A stretch of 64,000 nucleotides of DNA from JAHFDS01 sp964593795. GTDB lineage: Bacteria > Myxococcota_A > Polyangia > JAHFDS01. Position numbers and translations under genes: made by a program. Shown here piece by piece: positions 56,425-64,000 of this stretch. The first letter of the stretch is position 1. Every line of letters begins with the position of its first letter. The notes under the pieces are model-generated. The model was not told the origin of the DNA, did no database searches, and was given only the letters and a program-made list of their open reading frames with translations. The DNA is taken from NCBI GenBank assembly GCA_964593795.1, contig CAZQJC010000284.1:1-64000 (forward strand), written 5' to 3'.

Positions 56425-58908
56425 CTAGCCCGGGACCACCTCGCAGAGGAGCGAGATCCCCTCGGCGAAGTTGTTGCCCTGGTGGCACTCGGCGCTGGTC
56501 ACGGCCCCGGTTCCGTCGTCGTTGATGCGCGCGGTCACGTCGAGCCGCACGTTCTGGGGCGCGTTCATCCAGTTGCAGGTCACGGGGATGCACGCGCCGG
56601 GGCGGATCTCGAACATCGTCTGCGTCGTGCATACGGCGCGCGTCGGCGGCACGCCCTCGTAGAACGTCACGGGCGTGCCGGCGGGCAGCGGCAGCAGGCC
56701 CCGGTTGCACGCGGTCACGCCGAGGCGCACGAAGGGCATCGACGTCGGGCACTGCGCCGTGACGTCGCGCGCGGTCGCGTCCGGCTCCATCGTCGGCGGC
56801 GGGATCGCGCCCTGGACGTTCTGCCGGAAGTTGTTGAACGCGGGGTTCGTCCAGTTGCGCTGCCACATCGACGTCCGCGGCACGATGCCGTCCTCGCCCA
56901 CGTTCGTGACCGAGTACGCGTGCTGGTTCCAGATGATGCGCGAGGGCGCCCAGCGATCGAGGCGGTCCCGCAGGATCCGCACGCCCTGCTGCGTCGCGGC
57001 CTCGTGCGCGGCACGGCAGGTCTTGCCCTGCGGCGACGGGCCGGCCGCCGGATCGCGGCACACGAAGCCGGCGCCGCACTGGCTGTCCATCGTGCAGCGG
57101 CAGCGGCCCTGGGTGCAGGGGACGCCCGGCGGGCAGTCGCCGCGGTCGAAGCAGCGGATGCCGTCGAAGACGGGATCCACGTCCGGACACTGGAACTGGC
57201 AGCCCGCGGTGTTGGCGTTCGAGCCGACGACGATCTTGGCCTTGCCGTTGGCGTTCGTGTCCGCGATGACGGGGTTCTCGTACCAGGTGCACGAGGTGCG
57301 CGACTGCGAGTACACGACGTCGCCCGTCGGGCCGTCGTAGACGCGCGTGAAGCACTCGTCGGCGTAGACCGCCTCGGCCGTGCCGTTGGCGTCGAAGTCG
57401 AAGATCGAGGAGCCGGTGGCGCTCGAGGTGACGTCCTTGGCGTCCTTCGACCACAGGATCCCATCCATGCGGCCGCTCGGGCAGCGCTCGGGCGTGCTCG
57501 GCCCGGTGCAGTCGAGGTCGTAGACCGTGTACGCGCCGCGGGACGCCACCGCGAGCTCGGGGCGGCCGTCGCCGTCGAAGTCGCCGATCGTCGGCGGGCC
57601 GCCGAAGGCCACGGGCGTCGTCACCGGCAGCGGCAGCGGTCCGAAGATCACGCGGCCGGTGAGCGTCATGACGCGGACCTGGTGGGCGCCGATGACCACG
57701 ATCTCGCCGATGCCGTCCTTGACCATCGGGTTGTCCCCGGCGGCCATCGCCCCGTAGGTGCCGAAGTCCGCGACGGCGACCTGGCCTCGCGCGCCGAGGT
57801 TCATGGCGGTCGGCGTGAAGTGTCCGGCGTTCCACTCCCAGAGCGTGCGGCCGTCGGTCAGCTCGGGCTTTCCGTCCCCGTCGAGGTCGGCGACCACCGG
57901 CTCGAGGCCCGTGGTGTCGTACTCGTCCGCGCCGATGGCCGACGGCACCACGGCGGCGTTCGTGTCGACCACCTGGCCGGTGGCGCTCACGACCACGCCG
58001 TTCGTGATGATCTCCGGCCGCCCGTCGTCGTCGAGGTCGTGGATCGAAGGGCCGTTCCACAGGCACTCGCCGCCCCAGTCGGTGAGCATCCCTGGGATCT
58101 GGTTGCCGCGCAGCTCCCACAGGAGCGAGAAGCCCGAGCCGCTCCAGCCGAAGGCCGCGACGCCGCCGCCGATGGTGTTCGCCACGATGTCGGGGCGGCC
58201 GTCACCGTTGACGTCGCCGAGCGCGACCGACGCGGACGGGATGAGTCGGGGCGCCGCGAACGTCGCGAGCTGCTGGCAGTCGCCGCCGTCGATCACGCGG
58301 ATGACGCCGTAGTACGTGCCGCTCGGGTCGACGCCGCACGCGGGCAGATCGCCATCGTTGCCGTTGTAGGTGACGAAGACCACCGACGGGCGCTTGTTGG
58401 CCGCGTCGTTGTCGAAGTTGAAGTCCACGACCATCGGCGTCGCGAGGACGTTTCTGTGATCGGGGAAGGGATCGCCGGCGGGCGGCGCGGTCCACTGGCA
58501 ATGCACGCTCGGGGCGAACGTCCCGATGACGTCGCCGCGCACGCACTGCGGATCGGTCTCGTCGGGCGGGAACGGCACGCATGCGCCGCTTTCGCACTTG
58601 CGGTCGTTGGCGCACTCGTTGGCGTTGATGCAACCGAGCGCGCCGCCGGTGCCGCCCGTGCCGGCATCGCCGCCGGCGCCGGCATTGCCGCCGGTGCCCG
58701 CATTGCCGCCCGTGCCCGCGTTGCCGCCCGTGCCGCTGCCCCCCGCACCGCCCGTCCCCGCGGGCACGCAGATGCCCTGGACGCACTGCTGCGTGCCGGG
58801 GCAGGGCTGCGTGGCGCTGCAGAACAGGTTGGTGGCGGGGACGGCCGAGCTACAGCCGAGCCAGCCGGCAGCGCCGAGGAGGAGGAGCGCGAGGGGACTA
58901 CGAGCCAT
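56425..58908 (-). CDS. FG-GAP/VCBS-repeat surface lipoprotein
   Basis: 827 residues. Lipoprotein signal ending GWLGC. A small Cys-rich part (CSATQPCPGTQQCVQGIC), a Gly linker made of GTGGNA-type repeats, a second Cys-rich part, then FG-GAP calcium-binding blades: LGDVNGDGRPDIVANT, HDLDDDGRPEIITNG, ADLDGDGKPELTDG, GDFDGDGRPELAVAS, FDFDANGTAEAVYAD, ADTNANGKAKIVVGS. They should form a beta-propeller outside the cell. A further Cys-rich EGF-like stretch and a C-terminal beta domain follow. Likely an adhesion or matrix protein. ATG 58908 lies 6 bases after TAGCCT. TAG stop adjoins element C. Confidence 0.87.
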   Translation of the reverse strand: MARSPLALLLLGAAGWLGCSSAVPATNLFCSATQPCPGTQQCVQGICVPAGTGGAGGSGTGGNAGTGGNAGTGGNAGAGGDAGTGGTGGALGCINANECANDRKCESGACVPFPPDETDPQCVRGDVIGTFAPSVHCQWTAPPAGDPFPDHRNVLATPMVVDFNFDNDAANKRPSVVFVTYNGNDGDLPACGVDPSGTYYGVIRVIDGGDCQQLATFAAPRLIPSASVALGDVNGDGRPDIVANTIGGGVAAFGWSGSGFSLLWELRGNQIPGMLTDWGGECLWNGPSIHDLDDDGRPEIITNGVVVSATGQVVDTNAAVVPSAIGADEYDTTGLEPVVADLDGDGKPELTDGRTLWEWNAGHFTPTAMNLGARGQVAVADFGTYGAMAAGDNPMVKDGIGEIVVIGAHQVRVMTLTGRVIFGPLPLPVTTPVAFGGPPTIGDFDGDGRPELAVASRGAYTVYDLDCTGPSTPERCPSGRMDGILWSKDAKDVTSSATGSSIFDFDANGTAEAVYADECFTRVYDGPTGDVVYSQSRTSCTWYENPVIADTNANGKAKIVVGSNANTAGCQFQCPDVDPVFDGIRCFDRGDCPPGVPCTQGRCRCTMDSQCGAGFVCRDPAAGPSPQGKTCRAAHEAATQQGVRILRDRLDRWAPSRIIWNQHAYSVTNVGEDGIVPRTSMWQRNWTNPAFNNFRQNVQGAIPPPTMEPDATARDVTAQCPTSMPFVRLGVTACNRGLLPLPAGTPVTFYEGVPPTRAVCTTQTMFEIRPGACIPVTCNWMNAPQNVRLDVTARINDDGTGAVTSAECHQGNNFAEGISLLCEVVPG

Positions 58909-58914
58909 GCCGGG

Positions 58915-58920
58915 AGGCTA
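58915..58920 (-). promoter_or_regulatory. -10-like box TGC-TAGCCT
   Basis: TAGCCT preceded by TGC, 6 bases before ATG 58908. Confidence 0.55.
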
Positions 58921-58958
58921 GCACGCCGCCCCCTGACGGCCTTGTGACGTGGATCGGG

Positions 58959-59117
58959 CTAGGGCCAATGCCGGTCGGATAATGACGGAATCCGTCCGCT
59001 GACCACCTGGTCTTGGTCTTGGTCCTGGTCTTCGCCTGCGTGGTTCTGGGGGCTTCGACCAGGCCCAGGACCAGGGCCAGGACCAGGCCGGCGCAAAGTG
59101 ACCGGCATTGGGGCTAG
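58959..59117. repeat. MITE-like element with terminal inverted repeats
   Basis: Ends are CTAGGGCCAATGCCGGTC (58959-58976) and the near-exact inverse GACCGGCATTGGGGCTAG (59100-59117), 16 of 18 bases matching. Inside are the palindrome GACGGA-A-TCCGTC and two hexamer tracts (GGTCTT-type about 59008-59034, CCAGGA-type about 59057-59087) complementary to each other. The right end contains the TAG stop of the lipoprotein gene at 59114. No coding frame inside. Confidence 0.72.
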
Positions 59118-60862
59118 GGCTCGCGGGCGTCGGGGCCGCCCGCCGTGCCCTTGACGGTCCGCGCGGCAGCGGCGGCCCTCGAGCGCTTGACGTACCGCGT
59201 GAACGCCGGGATCGCGATGGCAGCGAGCACGCCGCCCACCGCCGCGGTCGAGACGAGGTGCGCGTCCTGCCCGGCCTCCGACGCGATCTCGACGCGGCCC
59301 TCGTGCAGGCGCAGCGACCACTCGATCGGGCCCGAGAGGTCCTTGAAGAAGGGGCTGCTCGCCAGCTCGGGCTGCTGCGCCACCGCGAGCTTGGCCATCG
59401 CGAGGAGCGGCCGCGTGTCGAGGTGGTAGGCCCAGGAGCGCTCGTCCTCGAGCGCGTGGCTGGCGTCGACCGTCGCCAGCGTGTCCTCGCGCTTGCGGCC
59501 GAGGGCGAGCTCGAGCGCGCTCGCGCTCTGTGCACCGACGAGGAGCTTGTCCTTGCGGACGACGACGACGGAGACGCGGCCCGCGTCCAGCGACCAGCCG
59601 GCGTGTCCGCCGACCTTGACCTGCGCCGGCGTGGCGCCCGTCGCCTTGCCCGCACGCGCGAACAGCGCGCCGAGGAGCGCGTCGGCCTTGCCGCCGTCGC
59701 GCACGCCTGCGGCGCCCACCCAGGACGCCGCGCCGAGGCCGCCGCCGATTCCCATCGCGAGCGTCGACAGGTCGAGCGCGCCGAGGAAGTGCCCGTCGAG
59801 GGCGGCGGTGACGTCCTGCCAGGGCACGTCGAGCTTCGCCGAGAAGTGATCGCGCAGCGCCGCGGCCTGCGCGCCGGGCGCCCCGCTCGAGGGCGGCGCG
59901 AGCGCGGCGACGCCGTCGAGGGCGTGCTCGAGATCGATCGAGACGCGCGCCGCACCCCAGCCGTCCTTCGGCACGAGGCGGCGGAACGCGGGGTCGGTGC
60001 CCGCGGGCATGATCTGCGCGAGCGCGCGGTGGCCGTCGGGCGTGAGCGCCACGGCGAGGCGCGAGCCGTGCGCATCGACGCGGAGGCCCGCCCCCGTGAG
60101 GAGTCGCACGAAGTGGGCGTGCACCTCCGCGTCCGCCCCCTTCATCGGCACGAGACCGCGGAGCGCGGGCAAGGCGACGAACGCGGTCAGACCCGAGCCA
60201 CGCCTGGCCGCCTTGAACGCCTCGCGGAACGCCGGCGTGGCGGACACCGGGCGCGCCGGGGCCGCCGCCAGCGCCTGCGCGCTCGTGCATGCGGCGGCCG
60301 GGTCCTCGCTCGGCACCAGCGCGACGTAGGCGCCGACCTGGGCGGCGACGACGACGACCGGGTCCTTGCGCACCACCTCGCACGCGCCCTCCTTGCCCGT
60401 CGTGGCGCCCTCTCCGAGCCGGCCCGCGAGCCACGCGACGAGCCTCCCGCGATCGCTCGCGCGGACGAGGACCACCGGCAGCGGGACCTCTCCCTTCTTG
60501 ACCCGGTCGTCCACCACGAGCGAGGCCGCCGCGTCCGGCTGCAGCCCGGCCTTGGTCCACTCGCCCTGCACGGCGGGATCGAAGCCCAGCTTGGCGCGGC
60601 GACCCTCGGGCGTCGCCATCGCCTCGATCGCCTGGACCATCGCGTCGTCGCCCTGGCCCTTCTTCGGCACGAGCGCGAGCTGGCTCCGGACCATGTCGAG
60701 CACCGGCGTCACGTGCTCGTGCGCCCGCTCGAGCTCGACCGCGACGAACAGCGCCGTGTGGTCCGCGTCGAGCAGCCCCGCGACCTCCACCGGGCTCTCG
60801 GGCGCCTTGTTCTTGCCACACGCGAGCGCGAGCAGCGCCGCCACCCATCCGATGTGCTTCAC
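59114..60862 (-). CDS. DUF3352-like lipoprotein with pilin-like C-terminal helix
   Basis: 582 residues. Lipobox LLALAC; the mature part begins AGLLDADHTALFVAVELERA and is an alpha/beta chain of the same broad type as the lipoprotein at 47201. Near the C-terminus (about 539-562) is a hydrophobic helix reading GVLAAIAIPAFTRY followed by VKRSRAAAAARTV, which copies the N-terminal helix of type IV pilins (GxLAAIAIPxFxxY) but at the wrong end of the protein and without a prepilin cleavage site. GTG 60862 starts 32 bases after the hydrolase stop, so it is the third gene of an operon. Its TAG lies within a repeat end. Confidence 0.75.
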   Translation of the reverse strand: MKHIGWVAALLALACGKNKAPESPVEVAGLLDADHTALFVAVELERAHEHVTPVLDMVRSQLALVPKKGQGDDAMVQAIEAMATPEGRRAKLGFDPAVQGEWTKAGLQPDAAASLVVDDRVKKGEVPLPVVLVRASDRGRLVAWLAGRLGEGATTGKEGACEVVRKDPVVVVAAQVGAYVALVPSEDPAAACTSAQALAAAPARPVSATPAFREAFKAARRGSGLTAFVALPALRGLVPMKGADAEVHAHFVRLLTGAGLRVDAHGSRLAVALTPDGHRALAQIMPAGTDPAFRRLVPKDGWGAARVSIDLEHALDGVAALAPPSSGAPGAQAAALRDHFSAKLDVPWQDVTAALDGHFLGALDLSTLAMGIGGGLGAASWVGAAGVRDGGKADALLGALFARAGKATGATPAQVKVGGHAGWSLDAGRVSVVVVRKDKLLVGAQSASALELALGRKREDTLATVDASHALEDERSWAYHLDTRPLLAMAKLAVAQQPELASSPFFKDLSGPIEWSLRLHEGRVEIASEAGQDAHLVSTAAVGGVLAAIAIPAFTRYVKRSRAAAAARTVKGTAGGPDAREP

Positions 60863-60894
60863 GAGGCCCTCCCGAGAAATCTCCAGTTGGGCGG

Positions 60895-62856
60895 CTACGG
60901 CGGCAAGAGCGCGGCGTGGCCCGTCGCGGCGAGCGTGGCGAGGAAGCGCGAGTACTGCTTGTTGGCCTCGACCACGTCGAACACCACGAAGTGACCGTCG
61001 CGGCCCCTCGGCGCGCGGTACTGCACCGCCACGCCCGTCACCAGGCCCCCCGCCACGTTGTCCATGACGGGCGCCGTCGCGAGCGGCAGGCCCGTGAGCT
61101 CGAGGCCCGGGATGGGATCGAGCAGCGGGCCGACCACCTGCGCGCCCGAGCCGAGGGCGAGCGCCTGGCCGTTGGCGATCGGCGTGTAGTGGTCGACGAG
61201 GCCGAGCGAGATGTACGTCGGCCGCGGCGCCATGCCGGGCGCCGGCGCCTGGAAGAGCATGCGCGCGTGGTTGCCCGGGTCCGCCGGCTCGATGTACGTC
61301 TGCAGCATCGACAGCATCGGGTGGAACTCGTCCACGTCGCCGTCCGCCAGCGCGGCGGTCACGATCGCCGGGATATCGACCGGCTCGGTCTTGGCCGTCA
61401 GCGCGAGCAGGAAGTTCGCGCCGCCGCCCGAGAGCACGAAGCCCTTGAACGCGGGCTCGTACGCCAGGAATTGCGGTCCGGTGATGCTGCCCTGCGAGTG
61501 CCCCATGTAGTAGGTCCGCGAGGCATCGAACTTCATCTCGGGGTGCGCCTGCCCCAGGCCCTGCAGCATCTTGAGAAACGGGATCTGGTCCGTGCCGCAC
61601 TGGATGACGTTGTTGCGCGCGGCCTGCACGTTGAGCAGGTTGAAGAAGTTCAGCTCCTCGTTGCTGTGCGCGGGGTTCCGCGAGCCGTGGACGCACTGGG
61701 TGATGGACGCCACCGCGAAGCGCGCGATGACCTGGCCCTGCGCGTCCTTGACCTCCGCCAGCGTCTCCGCCGTGCCGTCGTTGACGAACGAGCGGTGATC
61801 GCCGCCGGTGCCGTGGGCGTAGACGACGAGCGGCCAGCCGCCCGCGGGGGGCGTGCCGCGCGGCAGCGTGAGCGAGAAGTCGATCGGCGCCATGCTCTGC
61901 AGCATCGGCCGGCCGTCGGTGCCGTAGACCGCGCGCCCGCCGTCCGCCGCCGTCGCGAACGGAGTCGCGCCCTGCTGGAACATCGGCCCCATGTACGAGC
62001 CGTCGTAGATGTCGTAGGTCATCGTCGGGCCCGGGTTCGGCCCCGCCGAGATCGTGCCCGCCGGGGCCGGCAGGGCGGCCGCCGCGTCGCGCCACTTGCC
62101 CGTGAGGCCGCTCGCGGCCTGCGTGGTGAACGCCGTGGCCACGCCGACCTGCACCGTGGGATTCGCCGCGAGCCAGGCGGCGAGCTTGCGATACGCCTCG
62201 CCCGGCGGCGCGGCGAGCACGGAGTCGAGGCGCGGGTCGCGGGCGACGGGCCTGCCCGTCTTGCCCTTGACGCCCGTCGTCACGATGGCCGCGTAGGCGC
62301 TCGACTCGTGCAGCGGGAAGCCCGGGTGCGGCAGCACCGAGAGGCCGTTGCCCTTGAGGTAACGGCGCTGCGTGTCCTCGTACTTCGTCCTCGTCCCGAC
62401 GTGGCGCTGGCCCGTCTCGAGATCGACCAGGAACACCGTCTCCTTGGTCAAGGTCGCGGGATCGACCGGCGCGGTGAAGTGGAAGTAGATGCCGCCCTGC
62501 GTGGCGAATCCCGAGAACTCGGCGATCACGTTGTCGGCCACCTGGCCGACGAGGCCCTCGTCGCGCTCGAGGCCCGAGAGCTCGAGGTGGCCGGCGGAGA
62601 CGCGCAGGTCGTTCGGGAAGGGCAGCGCGTAGAAGTCGCTCGGATCGGGCGGCCACGCGAAGAGACCCATCGGCACGTCGCTCGCGCCCCCGGCCCCGCC
62701 CGCGCCGCCCATGCCCGCGCCGCCCGCGCCCGCGCCGTCCATGCCCGCGCCCGCGCCGCCCGCACCCCCACCGCCCGCACCCCCGCCGCCCCCGGCCGCG
62801 GCTCCGTCTCCGCAAGCGGCGACGAGCGCCGCGGCGAGCAACCATCCTTGCTTCAT
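60895..62856 (-). CDS. Alpha/beta-hydrolase-fold lipoprotein
   Basis: 653 residues. Lipobox LVAAC, a long Gly/Ala linker (about 20-60), an N-terminal beta domain (FYALPFPNDLRVSAGHLELSG, YFHFTAPVDPATLTKETVFLVD, like bacterial Ig-type lids), then an alpha/beta hydrolase: LVVYAHGTGGDHRSF (oxyanion region) and YMGHSQGSITG with the nucleophile Ser near 453; the acid and His lie later (GLVDHYTP and GRDGHF are candidates). A surface esterase or lipase is likely; substrate unknown. ATG 62856 overlaps the TGA of the upstream regulator gene (ATGA), so the two are coupled. Confidence 0.82.
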   Translation of the reverse strand: MKQGWLLAAALVAACGDGAAAGGGGGAGGGGAGGAGAGMDGAGAGGAGMGGAGGAGGASDVPMGLFAWPPDPSDFYALPFPNDLRVSAGHLELSGLERDEGLVGQVADNVIAEFSGFATQGGIYFHFTAPVDPATLTKETVFLVDLETGQRHVGTRTKYEDTQRRYLKGNGLSVLPHPGFPLHESSAYAAIVTTGVKGKTGRPVARDPRLDSVLAAPPGEAYRKLAAWLAANPTVQVGVATAFTTQAASGLTGKWRDAAAALPAPAGTISAGPNPGPTMTYDIYDGSYMGPMFQQGATPFATAADGGRAVYGTDGRPMLQSMAPIDFSLTLPRGTPPAGGWPLVVYAHGTGGDHRSFVNDGTAETLAEVKDAQGQVIARFAVASITQCVHGSRNPAHSNEELNFFNLLNVQAARNNVIQCGTDQIPFLKMLQGLGQAHPEMKFDASRTYYMGHSQGSITGPQFLAYEPAFKGFVLSGGGANFLLALTAKTEPVDIPAIVTAALADGDVDEFHPMLSMLQTYIEPADPGNHARMLFQAPAPGMAPRPTYISLGLVDHYTPIANGQALALGSGAQVVGPLLDPIPGLELTGLPLATAPVMDNVAGGLVTGVAVQYRAPRGRDGHFVVFDVVEANKQYSRFLATLAATGHAALLPP

Positions 62857-64000
62857 GTCGTCACTCCCACCTTGCCGTCGAGCTTGTCGAGCATGCGTTC
62901 GATGCGCGCGCGAAGGGGCAGCGTCGGGCTCTCGTTGAGCGCGAGGCGCCATGTCTCGGCGGCCTTCGCGTGGAACCCGACCTTGTAGTAGACGCCCGCG
63001 AGGCGATCGAGCGAGCGCGGCCAGCGCGGCTCGAGCCGCACCGCCGCCTCGTACGCGCGCTGCGCCCCCGGCAGGTCGTGGCGCTCGCGCAGCAGATCGC
63101 CGAGCAGGAGGTGCGGCCGCGCCGACAGCGGGTCCACCGCGATGGTGTCGCGCAGCATCGCGATCGCGGTGTCGATGTGGCCGCGGCGGTACGCCTCGAG
63201 GGCGAGCTCGAGGTGCTGGCGCGCGTCGCGCTCGACCGGCACCCCGGCGGGGTGCTGCTCGAGGAAGCCCTGCACGACCTCGCGCAGGCGCTCCGCGTCG
63301 AGGGGCTTCTCCAGGAAGCCGTCCGCGCCGTAGCGCGCGAGCATGGTGCTGTCCACCTGGCCGCTCTGCAGGTTCGCCGACACGAGGAGCACGCGGATGT
63401 GGCGGTAGCGGCTCGACTGCTTGATCGACCGGCACACCTGGAAGCCGTTGATCTCGGGGAGCATGACGTCGGTGACCACGAGGTCGAGCGGGCCGCGCTT
63501 GATCTGCTTGATCGCCTCGAGGCCGCTCCACGCCTCGATGCACTCGACGCCGAGCGGCTCGAGCTCGCGCATGATCCAGCGGCGCGTCTGCGTCTCGTCG
63601 TCGACCACGAGCACGCGGTGAGCCGCGGTGGACGGCTCGACCTGCTCCTCGAGCTCCATCAGGTCCTCGGGCGAGAGCTCCTCGACAGGCTCGATGCCCT
63701 CGTCGCTGTCGCCCTCGCTCGTGCCGATGACGTGCAGGTAGGGCTTGAGCGCCGCGTCGTGCGGGACGGCCGCGCCGCGCGCGAAGTCGGCGCCGCGCTC
63801 GCGGGCCGCGTAGGCCATGCGGATCGTGCGGTCGAGGCAGATCTCGACGGCCGCGTAGACCACGATCTGCTTGCCCTTCTTGAACTCGAGCTCGCGCAGC
63901 ACGCGCTCGCCATGTGCCTTGGCGGCCGCGACGTAGACCGCGTGGTCGTCCTCGCCGATCGGCAGCACGCGCGCGCGGAGCGCCACCTCGGGCGGCAGGT
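62853..64000 (-). CDS. MshEN-like / receiver / TPR protein (5' end outside window)
   Basis: Open to the right edge, so the N-terminus is missing; at least 382 residues are visible. The first visible stretch, LPPEVALRARVLPIGEDDHAVYVAAA, resembles the middle of a MshEN (GspE N-terminal) domain, a known c-di-GMP binder in type II secretion and pilus ATPases; GTG 63986 is possible as a start but would cut this. Then a receiver domain (VLVVDDE, VVTDVMLPEINGF with the phospho-Asp, LEKPL) and C-terminal TPRs (IAVDPLSARPHLLLGDLL, AVRLEPRWPRSLDRLAGVYY). Likely a phosphorylation-controlled adaptor. First visible gene of an operon with the hydrolase and pilin-like lipoprotein. Confidence 0.75.
   Translation of the reverse strand, partial: LPPEVALRARVLPIGEDDHAVYVAAAKAHGERVLRELEFKKGKQIVVYAAVEICLDRTIRMAYAARERGADFARGAAVPHDAALKPYLHVIGTSEGDSDEGIEPVEELSPEDLMELEEQVEPSTAAHRVLVVDDETQTRRWIMRELEPLGVECIEAWSGLEAIKQIKRGPLDLVVTDVMLPEINGFQVCRSIKQSSRYRHIRVLLVSANLQSGQVDSTMLARYGADGFLEKPLDAERLREVVQGFLEQHPAGVPVERDARQHLELALEAYRRGHIDTAIAMLRDTIAVDPLSARPHLLLGDLLRERHDLPGAQRAYEAAVRLEPRWPRSLDRLAGVYYKVGFHAKAAETWRLALNESPTLPLRARIERMLDKLDGKVGVTT

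Noticed and set aside
59114..62845. A 1243-residue minus-strand open frame that could join two genes
   Set aside because: The upstream two thirds are a shadow of the alpha/beta hydrolase gene; the real gene begins at GTG 60862 with a lipoprotein signal.

Overview
The window is G+C-rich, densely coded DNA from a bacterium that looks like a member of the Myxococcota (order Polyangiales/Haliangiales or a relative; inferred from gene content, not from a marker gene). Four Hanks-type Ser/Thr kinases, many lipoproteins with Gly-rich linkers, two OmpA proteins with thrombospondin type 3 repeats, an ADYC/PA14 lipoprotein, an FG-GAP lipoprotein and an NtrC-type two-component pair all fit that group. 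I see 46 protein genes (one is a fragment and one runs off the right edge). I see no tRNA, rRNA, CRISPR array or intact transposase gene.

Layout. 1-10 kb: kinase with TPR-like C-terminus (minus), an overlapping tryptophan 2,3-dioxygenase/kynureninase pair (plus), a second kinase (minus) and a membrane-anchored kinase (plus). 10-20.5 kb: DUF4197 lipoprotein, OmpA protein, SAM methyltransferase, glutaredoxin/2Fe-2S ferredoxin cluster, HELTH metalloprotease, dienelactone hydrolase, orphan barstar, second methyltransferase, acid phosphatase/VanW pair. 20.5-29 kb: DUF4139 lipoprotein, a kinase-STAND-FGE fusion and the ADYC/PA14 lipoprotein. 29-36.4 kb: TRAP solute-binding protein with histidine kinase and sigma54 activator, FHA-GGDEF cyclase, lipoprotein, Fam20C-like kinase. 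36.5-48.8 kb: a giant repeat protein, a sigma54-promoted coiled-coil protein, an ILVBL-like ThDP enzyme, glycerate kinase, cation/proton antiporter, a DUF3352-like lipoprotein and a histone H1-like protein. 48.9-64 kb: peptide-binding lipoprotein plus sulfatase-fold membrane protein, second TSP3-OmpA, TIM-barrel epimerase, NUDIX hydrolase, FG-GAP lipoprotein, and an operon of receiver/TPR protein, alpha/beta hydrolase and a lipoprotein with a pilin-like C-terminal helix.

Two window-wide patterns stand out. First, about seventeen genes carry a TAnnnT hexamer (often TGCTAnnnT) only 6-11 bases before the start codon, the arrangement expected of leaderless or near-leaderless mRNAs; it was used here to choose several starts. 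One gene instead has a clear sigma54 promoter with an upstream inverted repeat, and one has a TTGACA/TATAAC promoter. Second, several genes end in TAG and run straight into repeat elements: two multi-hairpin elements (10.8 and 12.6 kb) whose stems differ by paired, compensatory substitutions, two related inverted copies around the NUDIX gene (55.4 and 56.4 kb), a remnant that cuts off a PA14 domain (29.0 kb), and a MITE-like element whose terminal repeat supplies a stop codon (59.0 kb). GCTTCAG heptamer arrays accompany three of them. This repeat family is the best candidate here for something undescribed.
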